A stretch of 38,380 nucleotides of DNA from Streptomyces sp. man185 (lineage in GTDB: Bacteria; Actinomycetota; Actinomycetes; Streptomycetales; Streptomycetaceae), in assembly GCA_002551355.1 (NCBI GenBank), contig NTHE01000071.1, forward strand, positions 1 through 38,380, given 5' to 3'. Positions 15,635 through 23,516 of the stretch are shown here, piece after piece. A program made the position numbers and the translations under genes. Position 1 is the stretch's first letter. Each line of letters begins with the position of its first letter. The notes under the pieces are model-generated. The model saw only the letters and a list, made by a program, of their open reading frames with translations, did no database searches and was not told the DNA's origin.

Positions 15635-16875
15635 CGACGACGAACGCGCCGAGCGCACTCGACCTGGACAAACTCTTCGCGGCCCGACTGCAGGCCGCCC
15701 GCGCCCGCCCGTATCTGGCGACGGCCCTGTTCGCCCTGCACACCGTGGAGTCCCGGCAGGTACCGACCATGGCCGTCGACCGGCACTGGCGGTGCTACGT
15801 CTCGGCGTCCTTCGTGGCCCGTACCCCGGTCGAGGAGCTGGCCGGGGTCTGGGTCCACGAGGTGTCGCACCTGCTGCGCGACCACCACGGGCGCAGCGAC
15901 CGGGTCGCCCGGCAGCGCGGACTGACCGGGCCCGGCGACCGGCTGCGGATGAACATCGCCGCCGACTGCGAGATCAACGACGACGTCTACGGCGACGGCT
16001 TGGCCCGCCCGAAGGGTGCTGTCTACCCGTCGACTCTGCACCTGCGGCCCGGCGAGCTCATGGAGGACTACCTGTACCAGTTCCGCCTCGGCCCGCGCAC
16101 CCAGAACCTGGCCTGGCTGGACTGCGGGAGCGGTGCCGACGGGCTGGAGAGGGAATGGGAGTCGGGGCCGGACGGCGCGCACGGGCTCAGCGCGCACGAA
16201 CGGGACGCGGTCCGTTTCCGGGTGGCGCAGGGCATCACGGGCCGGCCGGGCAACGCCTCGAAAGGATGGAAGCGGTGGGCGGAGGAGGCGTTCCATCCTC
16301 CGCAGCCCTGGCGGGAGTTGCTGGGAGCCGCCGTCCGCTCGGCCGCCTCGGGGCCCGGCGCGGGGGAGGACTACACCTACGGACGGCCGTCCCGTCGCTC
16401 CACCGGCCTCCCCGGCGTCGTCCTGCCGAGCCTGCGCCGCAGACCGCCCCGGGTCTCCGTCGTCATCGACACCTCCGGCTCGGTCAGCGACGCTGAACTG
16501 GGCAGCGCCCTCCTCGAAGTCGCCGCCATCTCCCGTGCGGTGGGCGGCCGCCGCGACCTGGTCACCGTCCTCGCCTGCGACGCTGCGACCCGGGTCGTCC
16601 ACCCGCTGTGCCAGGCCGAGGGCATTTTGCTGGTGGGCGGTGGCGGCACGGATCTGCGTACGGGATTCGCGAAGGCACTGCGGGCGCAGCCTCGGCCCGA
16701 CGCGATCGTCGTCCTCACCGACGGCCAGACACCGTGGCCTTCCTCGCAACCTGCGTGCCGGACGGTCATCGGACTGTTTCCGCGTCAGCGCGGAATCCGC
16801 TCCTACGACGAGGACAACCCCGACTACGTCCCGGACAGTCCGCCGGCGTGGGCGCGGGTGGTGGAGATCGGATAG
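15631..16875 (+). CDS. VWA-like metallopeptidase-type protein (DUF2201 family-like)
   Basis: This 414-residue protein has two recognisable parts. Residues about 10-150 hold a zinc-peptidase-like site, HEVSH (76-80) followed by the conserved acidic segment AADCEINDD (110-118). Residues about 272-410 form a VWA-like domain with a MIDAS motif DTSGS (280-284), a GGGTDLRTGF loop and VVLTDGQTPWP. This combination is the one I know from the family named DUF2201 or VWA-like domain / putative metallopeptidase. The ATG overlaps the ATPase stop by 4 bp, so MoxR and VWA-like proteins are made together, the classic chaperone-client pairing. No signal peptide is present. Whether the HExxH site is proteolytic is unproven. 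Confidence 0.88.
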   Translation: MTTTNAPSALDLDKLFAARLQAARARPYLATALFALHTVESRQVPTMAVDRHWRCYVSASFVARTPVEELAGVWVHEVSHLLRDHHGRSDRVARQRGLTGPGDRLRMNIAADCEINDDVYGDGLARPKGAVYPSTLHLRPGELMEDYLYQFRLGPRTQNLAWLDCGSGADGLEREWESGPDGAHGLSAHERDAVRFRVAQGITGRPGNASKGWKRWAEEAFHPPQPWRELLGAAVRSAASGPGAGEDYTYGRPSRRSTGLPGVVLPSLRRRPPRVSVVIDTSGSVSDAELGSALLEVAAISRAVGGRRDLVTVLACDAATRVVHPLCQAEGILLVGGGGTDLRTGFAKALRAQPRPDAIVVLTDGQTPWPSSQPACRTVIGLFPRQRGIRSYDEDNPDYVPDSPPAWARVVEIG

Positions 16876-16972
16876 GGGCACTACAAGAGGGCAACAGATC
16901 CCGGGCGAGTTCACAGCGACCCTGAAGACGACGCGGTACGACGCCTACCCCGTGTCCGAGCAACCCGCAGAG

Positions 16973-17008
16973 CAACGGATGCCAGGTGTTCAACGGATGC
17001 CAGGAGTG
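16973..17008. repeat. 18-bp tandem duplication over a stop codon
   Basis: CAACGGATGCCAGG occurs at 16973-16986 and 16991-17004; the 18-bp units agree at 16 positions. The second copy covers the stop codon (16990-16992) and last codons of the minus-strand amidohydrolase gene, and the first lies in the convergent gap after the VWA-like gene. Confidence 0.8.
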
Positions 17009-17820
17009 GAAGAAGGCCGGCTGAGCACCCCCACCAGCTCCGCCAGCGCCCCCGCCAGCGCGTCGAGCCCCGGTCCCGCCGGGCCGCCCGGCTCGCTCAT
17101 GTACGTGTCGCGGCGGATCTCGATCATCAGCGCGGTGACCCGGCGGTCCGTTCCGTAGTGGTGCAGAGGGACGTAGGTACCGGCGAACGGGGTGTCGTGC
17201 CCGATGCCGTCATCGCCGACACAGTCGCCGAACGCCGCCTTCGCCGCCGCGAGGAGCTCGGGCGGGGTGTGGAACGGGTCGGTGCCCAGGCAGACGGGCG
17301 GTCGGGGGCCGGTGCCGTGGAGCTCGTAGGGGAGTGGCGCGGTCGGGTACGAGTGGACGTCGATGATCACCGCGCGACCCGCAGCGGCGATGCGTGCCTC
17401 GACCGCCACCGTCATCGCGTCGGCGTACGGGTGGAAGTACGCCTCCAGCAGGGGTTCCGGGTCCGTCTCCGGCGGGCGGAGCGGTTCGCGGTGGGTGGTG
17501 CGGGTGTAGACGGCGCCCATGCCGACGGCGAGCATCTCCTCCCGCTCGTCCGGGAAGCGTTCCGGGTCGACGACCAGCCGGGAGAGGTTGTTGACGAAGC
17601 GCCACGGGGCGGCCGGAGCGATCGCCGCTGACGCGGCGGCCAATTCGGCGGTGTGGGCGTCGGTGATGTGGTCGAGCTCGCGCTCCAGAGCGTGGTCGTC
17701 CAACGTGATTCCCTCGCGCACCTGCTGGGGGATGCGGCGCGATCCGTGCGGTACGTGCAGGAGGACGGGTGAGTCCGCAGCTCCCGGGATGAGCGTGAAG
17801 GGCTGCTGAGGATCGCTCAC
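16990..17820 (-). CDS. N-formylglutamate amidohydrolase family protein
   Basis: This 276-residue protein matches the N-formylglutamate amidohydrolase (HutG-type) family by several segments: VLLHVPHGSRRIP, FVNNLSRLVVDPERFPDE, VYTRTTHREPLR, VIIDVHSYPTAPLPYE and TPFAGTYVPLHHYG. The His/Asp/Glu residues in these segments are likely metal ligands. Such enzymes release formate from N-formylglutamate at the end of one histidine-degradation route, but no other hut gene is nearby, so the true substrate is open. I chose GTG 17820 (VSDPQQPF), preceded by GAGGGAGT, over an upstream in-frame start that adds 14 residues without a ribosome-binding site. It runs convergently to the VWA-like gene. Confidence 0.86.
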   Translation of the reverse strand: MSDPQQPFTLIPGAADSPVLLHVPHGSRRIPQQVREGITLDDHALERELDHITDAHTAELAAASAAIAPAAPWRFVNNLSRLVVDPERFPDEREEMLAVGMGAVYTRTTHREPLRPPETDPEPLLEAYFHPYADAMTVAVEARIAAAGRAVIIDVHSYPTAPLPYELHGTGPRPPVCLGTDPFHTPPELLAAAKAAFGDCVGDDGIGHDTPFAGTYVPLHHYGTDRRVTALMIEIRRDTYMSEPGGPAGPGLDALAGALAELVGVLSRPSSTPGIR

Positions 17821-17868
17821 GGGTACTCCCTCGATGTGCTTCGTCCGGTCCCGCACCAGCATCGCGGA

Positions 17869-17900
17869 CCGCCCCCACCGCCGGAAAGCGGAGGGGGCGG
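17869..17900 (-). terminator. Terminator-like hairpin after the sphingomyelinase-like gene
   Basis: CCGCCCCC (17869-17876) pairs with GGGGGCGG (17893-17900), continued inside by CCGC/GCGG around the loop CGGAAA, with one A-A mismatch. It starts 18 bases after the minus-strand stop at 17918. No T-run follows. Confidence 0.7.
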
Positions 17901-17917
17901 CGACGTCCGGTCGTCGG

Positions 17918-18898
17918 CTACCGGCCGGAGCCGATCACCGGGTAGTGGTCGGAGAGGTTCGTGTACGTGTACTCCTTGCCCCAGCTGGACACCGTCCAGG
18001 GGGCGCTCTGCTCCTTGATCACGTCGTTCTTCCAGCCCGACGGCTTGGCGTGGCCCGTACGGTGCAGGACGTGGTCCAGGTCCTCGCGGGGGTCGTCGGG
18101 GTAGCGCTCGGAGGCTATGGAGTTGTCGCGGGTGTCGAAGGAGTACGGGTGGCCCGTCCGGGTCTCCGGTGTGCTCAGGCCCGCGTCGCCGAGGAACGAC
18201 GCGTACTCCGCCGAGTGCCCGTCGACATTGAAGTCGCCTGCCACGACGACCTGTTCCGAGGCCGGGATGTTCTTCGCGTCGAGGAACGCGTCCATCTGCT
18301 TGAACTGCCGGCTGCGCATCTGTGCCGCCTCGCCCGCCGAGCAGCCGGGGTCGGTCGACTGGGCGTGGGTGCCGACGACGTGGACCCGGGCGCCGTTGAC
18401 GTTCAGCACCGTGTAGGCGAAGCCCTTGTTGGAGAACCAGTCGCCCCCGCACGCGTCCTTGAAGACGAACTGCTCCTTGCGCACGATCGGCCACTTGCTC
18501 AGGATGGTGACGCCGCCGTCCTCCGGAGTCGCCGCCGAGTAGGAGCCGCCCGTCGCGTCCCAGCCGCTCTTGCTCCGGCCGACCACGGGGGTCTGGTGCG
18601 GGTACTGGGCGGCGGCGTTCCGCAGCAGCGCGTCGGAGGCGCTGTTGTCGAAGGCCTCCTGGATCACCACGACGTCATTGCCCTGGAAGAACGACGTCTT
18701 CGGGATCTCGGCCGCTCGGTGGTCCTGGCCCCAGTTGGGGTAGAGGGTCTTGCTGAAGAGGAACGCGTTGTACGAGAGCACCCGCAGCGACGGGGTCTCG
18801 GCGGCCGCCGCCTGCGGAGCGTTCGCGGCGAGGGCGGCGGTGGCGAGTGCGGCGGACAGGGCCACGCCGGTGAGACGGCGGAACGCGGTGTTCGGCAC
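17918..18898 (-). CDS. Secreted sphingomyelin phosphodiesterase-like protein (EEP superfamily)
   Basis: This 326-residue protein has an N-terminal signal peptide (FRRLTGVALSAALATAALA...APQAAAAE; cleavage near residue 33). The mature part is an endonuclease/exonuclease/phosphatase fold. Its motifs are LSYNAF (metal-binding Asn), VVIQEAF (metal-binding Glu), GTHAQS, VVAGDFNVDG, EDLDHVL and NLSDHYPV (catalytic His). The pattern fits bacterial neutral sphingomyelinase C, which releases phosphocholine from sphingomyelin outside the cell. The start GTG 18898 (VPNTAFRR) has AGGAGA in place; an upstream in-frame start would bury the signal peptide. Activity on other phospholipids cannot be excluded. 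The betaine-from-choline genes 8 kb away are a possible but unproven functional link. Confidence 0.9.
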   Translation of the reverse strand: MPNTAFRRLTGVALSAALATAALAANAPQAAAAETPSLRVLSYNAFLFSKTLYPNWGQDHRAAEIPKTSFFQGNDVVVIQEAFDNSASDALLRNAAAQYPHQTPVVGRSKSGWDATGGSYSAATPEDGGVTILSKWPIVRKEQFVFKDACGGDWFSNKGFAYTVLNVNGARVHVVGTHAQSTDPGCSAGEAAQMRSRQFKQMDAFLDAKNIPASEQVVVAGDFNVDGHSAEYASFLGDAGLSTPETRTGHPYSFDTRDNSIASERYPDDPREDLDHVLHRTGHAKPSGWKNDVIKEQSAPWTVSSWGKEYTYTNLSDHYPVIGSGR

Positions 18899-19056
18899 GG
18901 AGTCTCCTGTGGTCGAGTGGGGGGCGTACCGGGCGCTCCCCATCCAAGCAGTGGCAGTTACCCACGGGTAGACATCGGATGGCACGAGTCTGTCCGGCGG
19001 CTGCCAACCGGGTTGCCGGTGGGCGCGCTTTGCCGCCGAGTGCGCCGATTCTCAGA

Positions 19057-19085
19057 GTCGCGTCAGTTGTGTCGGTCGCGTCAGT
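19057..19085. repeat. Short direct repeat with 18-bp period at the sortase stop codon
   Basis: GTCGCGTCAGT occurs at 19057-19067 and 19075-19085. The second copy contains the stop codon (19081-19083) of the minus-strand sortase gene. Confidence 0.7.
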
Positions 19086-19713
19086 CGAGAGTCCCGTACA
19101 CGATGAGGTTGTCGACCGGATGGCCCTCCGCGTCGAACGCCCCGTCGCAGGTGATGAGCCGCAGCGTGCTGTTCTTCGTCGGACCGTAGACCTTCTCGGT
19201 GGGGAACGCCTTCTTGCTGACCGCTTCCTTGCCCGTGACCGTGAAGCGCAGGGTCTTCCCCGCCCCGTCGCGTACCAGCACCGCGGCGCCCTCGCGGATG
19301 TTCTTGAGGTCGTGGAACACGGCCCGGCCGAAGCGGGTGTCGTTGTGGCCGATCAGGACGGCCGGCCCGGGTGCGCCGGGCACGGACCCGCCGCGGTACC
19401 AGCCCGCCGTCATGCCCTTCTCGGCCGGCGGGACCTCGACCGTGCCGTCCGCGTTGAGACCCAGCTCCATGAGGGTGCTCCGTACCCCGATCGAGGGGAT
19501 GGAGACCTCGGTGGGGACCGACTGCTCCGCATCGTCGGTCCGGGGTGGCACGGTCGATCCGGAGCCCGCCTCGTCCCGCGCCGACGCGGAGGGCGTAGCG
19601 GCGGTGGCAGCGGAGGGCTCGGCGGACGTGCATCCGGCCAGGGCGGCGCACGCCGCGAGGGCGGTCAGCAGGGCGGCGGTCCGCCGGAATCGGTGGGGCG
19701 TACGGGACGGCAC
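19081..19713 (-). CDS. Class F-type sortase with a lipobox
   Basis: This 210-residue protein carries the sortase catalytic triad: His123 (VLIGHNDT), Cys189 (LITCDG) and Arg185 (STLRLITC), with the sortase-fold segments IPSIGVRSTLMELGL and YGPTKNSTLRL. The spacing and the single N-terminal membrane signal fit actinobacterial class F. The N-terminal hydrophobic stretch ends in LAGC (25-28), a good lipobox, so the enzyme may be a lipoprotein rather than anchored by a plain helix. The GTG start at 19713 has GGAG eight bases upstream. Directly upstream on the same strand lies a secreted Ala/Pro repeat protein that is a candidate partner. Confidence 0.9.
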   Translation of the reverse strand: MPSRTPHRFRRTAALLTALAACAALAGCTSAEPSAATAATPSASARDEAGSGSTVPPRTDDAEQSVPTEVSIPSIGVRSTLMELGLNADGTVEVPPAEKGMTAGWYRGGSVPGAPGPAVLIGHNDTRFGRAVFHDLKNIREGAAVLVRDGAGKTLRFTVTGKEAVSKKAFPTEKVYGPTKNSTLRLITCDGAFDAEGHPVDNLIVYGTLD

Positions 19714-19750
19714 AGAGAACTCCGGAATCGGGGCGGGGCGGTGAGTGGCT

Positions 19751-19781
19751 GTGGCGCCGCCCCGGTGCGGGGCGGCGCCAC
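19751..19781 (-). terminator. Strong 13-bp hairpin between repeat protein and sortase
   Basis: GTGGCGCCGCCCC (19751-19763) and GGGGCGGCGCCAC (19769-19781) pair perfectly around the loop GGTGC. It lies 26 bp after the stop of the repeat-protein gene and 38 bp before the sortase start, on the same strand. It may terminate the first transcript, or attenuate or process a shared one. Confidence 0.8.
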
Positions 19782-19806
19782 GGTGAGCGGTGGTGCGCGG
19801 TGCGGG

Positions 19807-20307
19807 TCAGCCGTTGTGGCCGGCCCCCGAGCGGCGGCGCAGCACGAGCGTCCCCGCGCCCGCGAGCAGTGCGGCCCCGGCCACCGAACCGGCCCACACC
19901 GCGGCGCTGTTGTCGCCGCCGGCCGGGCGATCACCCGCGGCGACACCGCCGCGCGGGGTGACCGCCGGGCCTGCGTCCTTCGGTGCGGGCGCCGGACGGT
20001 CGCCCGCTGCCACACCTCCGCGCGGGGTCACCGCAGGTGCGGCCTCCGCGGGCCCGGCCTCCTTCGCCGCCGGTGCCGGGCGGTCGCCGGCCGCCACGCC
20101 GCCGCGCGGAGTCACGGCCGGGGCGGCGTCCTTCGGGGTCTCCGCGGCGGCCTCGCTCCGCTCCGGGGACGGCGCGGCCGTGGCGGGCTCCGACGGCTTC
20201 GGGGAGGCGTCGGCGAAGGCGGCGGCGGACGGGACCAACACCGCGCCGGCCGCGACAGCGGCGAGGACGGCGGCCCGCAGGGTGCGGCGAGAGGTGAAAG
20301 CGGTCAT
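19807..20307 (-). CDS. Secreted Ala/Pro-rich repeat protein with C-terminal membrane segment
   Basis: This 166-residue protein begins with a signal peptide (MTAFTSRRTLRAAVLAAVAAG...SAAAFA, cleavage near residue 32). Residues about 60-130 hold three copies of the sequence PAVTPRGGVAAGDRPA, separated by Ala/Pro/Lys/Glu linkers. The C-terminus has a hydrophobic helix (AAVWAGSVAGAALLAGAGTLVL) and a basic tail RRRSGAGHNG, the general shape of a sortase substrate. However, I see no LPxTG or LAxTG box before the helix; the preceding residues are RPAGGDNS. The start ATG 20307 follows GGAATGGAG; an upstream in-frame extension lacks a site. It lies just upstream of the sortase gene. No enzymatic domain is visible. 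Confidence 0.82.
   Translation of the reverse strand: MTAFTSRRTLRAAVLAAVAAGAVLVPSAAAFADASPKPSEPATAAPSPERSEAAAETPKDAAPAVTPRGGVAAGDRPAPAAKEAGPAEAAPAVTPRGGVAAGDRPAPAPKDAGPAVTPRGGVAAGDRPAGGDNSAAVWAGSVAGAALLAGAGTLVLRRRSGAGHNG
19921..20125 (-). repeat. Three in-frame copies of a ~51-bp repeat
   Basis: The DNA encoding PAVTPRGGVAAGDRPA is present at about 19921-19971, 19990-20041 and 20074-20125, with start distances of 69 and 84 bp. The core protein sequence is identical in all three copies, while third codon positions differ, showing that the protein repeat is maintained by selection rather than by recent duplication. Confidence 0.85.
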
Positions 20308-20431
20308 GCGGATGGCTCCATTCCTGTCGGCCCCGTGACCTTCCCGGATGCAGGTTCGCACCGGGGACGGGGCATGCCGCCAGGCTGGCGTGGAGATATG
20401 AAGAAGCTGTCAGAACGCTGTGGTCATCCCA

Positions 20432-22481
20432 TCAGGGGCCGGACGGCGTCGCTCCGGGCAGCAGCAGAACGAACGTCGAACCCTCGCCCTCCGTACTCGC
20501 CGCCTCCACCGTGCCGCCGTGCGCCTCGACCAGTTTGCGGACGATGGCCAGGCCGAGGCCGCTGCCGCCCGTGCGGCGGCTGCGGGACTTCTCGGCGCGC
20601 CAGAACCGGTCGAAGACATGGGGGAGGTCCTCGGTGGGGATACCGGATCCGGTGTCCGTCACCTCGATCACCACCGTCCCGTCGCTCTGCGCGGAGGCAT
20701 ACGGTTCGGAGGCGTACGGCTCGGTGGCATGCGGCTCCGTGGCACGCGGCGCGGAGGTGTTCGGCGCGGAGACGTACGCGCGCAGCGTCACCCGCCCGCC
20801 CTCCGGCGTGTGCCGTACGGCATTGGACACCAGGTTGCCCACCGCCTGCCGGAGTCTGACCGGGTCCGCGGAAAGGGCCGACGGGGCCGGGGCGGTGGTC
20901 GCCACGGCGAGCGTGACGCCCGCGTGCTCCGCCCGGGCCTGGTGGGCGGCGGCTACCTGGCCCAGCAGCTCCCGGACCTCGACGGGCTCCGGATGAAGCC
21001 GCAGCGCCCCGGCGTCGGCCGCCGCCAGGTCCTGGAGGTCGTCGATGATGTGCTGGAGCAGCACCGCCTCCTCCAGCAGCGAGGAGACGAAAGCCGGGTC
21101 GGGGTCGGCGAGTCCGTCCTGTGCGGCTTCCAGCCAGCCCCGGATGTTGCTCAGCGGGGTGCGCAGCTCATGGGCGACGTCGCTCACCATGGCCTTGCGC
21201 TGCTCCTCCAGCCGTGCCCGGTGCGCGGACATGTCGTTGAACGCCGCGGCCAGCCGCCCGACCTCGTCGTCCCCCGAGACGGGCACGGAGGCCGGCTGCT
21301 CCCCGTCCCGCATACGTTGCGCGGCGCCGGTCAACGCGTGCAGCGGGCGCACCAGCCGGGCCCCCGCGAACACCGACGCGCCCACGGTGAGCGCCAGGAC
21401 GAGCGCCGCGGCACCGGCGATCCTGGCCGTGTTCGCGGGGGAGAGGTCGAACCCGGGCAGCGTCGCGCCGCCCTCGTCGCCGATGAAGAGGAGGGCGGGG
21501 GAGGCGACGTACGAGCTGAGCTGTTCGCTCCGGGCCGTGCCCACACAGGAGGCGATGGCCCGGTCGTTCTCCCCGGTCCGCTCCGGCACCTCGACCGACG
21601 GTGCGGCCTCCTTCGCGCGGGCGTCGCGCGGCGCGGGCTCCGGTACGGGCTTCGCCACCAGCGGCCCGGATTCGCCCGGCACGGCCACCGGGACCGGATC
21701 GCCCCAGGACAGGTCGTTGTTGAGCCGCACGCCCTCGCGACCCTGGCGCTTCAGGCAGGCGTCGGCCAGTTCCGTGAGCGCGTCGAGCGCCTTGCGTTCC
21801 GAACGGGTGGGGGTGTCCAGGGCGGCGAGATCGCAGCGGGTGCCCAGGGCGCGTTCGGGATCGTTGCCCACGATCTGCACCCGGGGGCGGCCGCTCGCGC
21901 CGACCACCACGTCCGAGGCGATCCCCGCCCGGTTCAGGCACTCCACCTGGTCGTCGGCCGTCCGACGCAACGCCCGGCCGTCGGCCGCCGACAGCCGGAA
22001 AGGACCCACCGCCCGGGGGTCGATCCGGTCGGCCGCCGTGCCCTGCCCGTCGGCGCCGCGCGCCGCCAGGACGGTGTCCACGGACAACGGGTCGACCACG
22101 GCCGACGCCTGCGGCGGGAGCGTCGGCGCGGTCTCCGCGGTGGCGGAGTCCGCGAGCGGCTGCCGGCCCTGCGTGGTCAGGGCGACCCGGCGGCCCGACT
22201 CCCGGGCCAGCTCCCGCACCGTCGCACCGACCCCGTCCCAGGTCGGGTTGCGGGCCGCGTAGTCCAGCAGGGTGTCGTAGATCCGGGCGTCCGCGGTGAG
22301 GTTCTGCCCCTGCTCCTGCTTGATCGCCCCCGAGGTGGTCTGTACGGCGATCCAGGCCGTGGCCGCCACTGAACACGCGGCGACCAGCGCCGAGACGGCG
22401 AGCAGCCGCCCGAGCAGGCTCCGGCGCAGCGGCAGCCGCGCCCGGCCCGTCGTCCCCCACCGGGCTCCGTTACCGCGCGCC

Positions 22482-22489
<8 letters not shown>
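20432..22489 (-). CDS. Sensor histidine kinase with large extracytoplasmic domain
   Basis: The 685-residue kinase has a first membrane helix at about 25-48 and a roughly 300-residue extracytoplasmic domain containing four cysteines (184, 219, 245, 315), which could form two disulfides. A second helix (about 356-378) and a HAMP domain lead to the H-box SDVAHELRTPLSN with His440. ATPase motifs are VGNLVSNAVRHTPEGG, DTGSGIP and GGSGLGLAIV. Between the N-box and DTGSGIP there is an extra low-complexity loop of about 25 residues made of ATEP/ASEP repeats. The gene overlaps the response-regulator gene by 8 bp. The sensed signal is unknown. It is divergent from a P450 pair and upstream, on the same strand, of the sortase-linked genes. 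Confidence 0.93.
20693..20782 (-). repeat. 15-bp imperfect tandem repeat inside the kinase ATPase domain
   Basis: Six units of the type GGAGGCGTACGGCTC follow one another (20693, 20708, 20723, 20738, 20753, 20768). They encode a five-residue repeat (ATEPH/ATEPY/ASEPY) that lengthens a loop within the histidine-kinase ATPase domain. Divergence between units grows towards the right end. Confidence 0.85.
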
Positions 22490-23204
<715 letters not shown>

Positions 23205-23516
23205 GCCCCGATCGTAGAGCGGTGGGACTGCGGTGCGAGACCGGGGCGGCCCCCGTGCGGTCCACGTCCCGGACGCGGCCCCCGACCGGGTCCGACGGCC
23301 GCCGGTCCCCGGCTGAGCCCCGCGGCGACGTCGACCTTGTGATCAAAGGCATGCAGATGTCATGGGAGAGCGGGCGCAAGGTGCGGTCGAACCGTTCGGA
23401 GTTCGGGCGAAATCGAGCGCGAACGGGGTCCAAGGGTTCACACAACCTCCTTATAGTGGTGCCGCGTTGATCGTATGGTCGCAACGCGCGAAGTCGCCGC
23501 CACTGGAGTCCGTACG
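23205..23516. other. Divergent spacer between response regulator and P450 pair
   Basis: I see no gene in these 312 bp. Features are a palindrome CGAACCGTTCG (23388-23398) followed by further TTCGG/CGAA half-sites up to 23424, and a -10-like TATAGT at 23452-23457. A matching -35 is not obvious. The half-sites could be the binding region of the adjacent response regulator. Confidence 0.45.
23452..23457 (+). promoter_or_regulatory. Candidate -10 element for the P450 pair
   Basis: TATAGT stands out in very GC-rich DNA 60 bp before the chosen ATG (23517). It would give a leader of roughly 50 nucleotides. No -35 box at 16-18 bp was recognisable, so the call is tentative. Confidence 0.3.

Noticed and set aside
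19921..20125. Possible CRISPR-like or intergenic repeats
   Set aside because: The repeats lie inside a coding frame, differ mostly at third codon positions, have unequal spacing and encode a conserved peptide; no cas genes are present.
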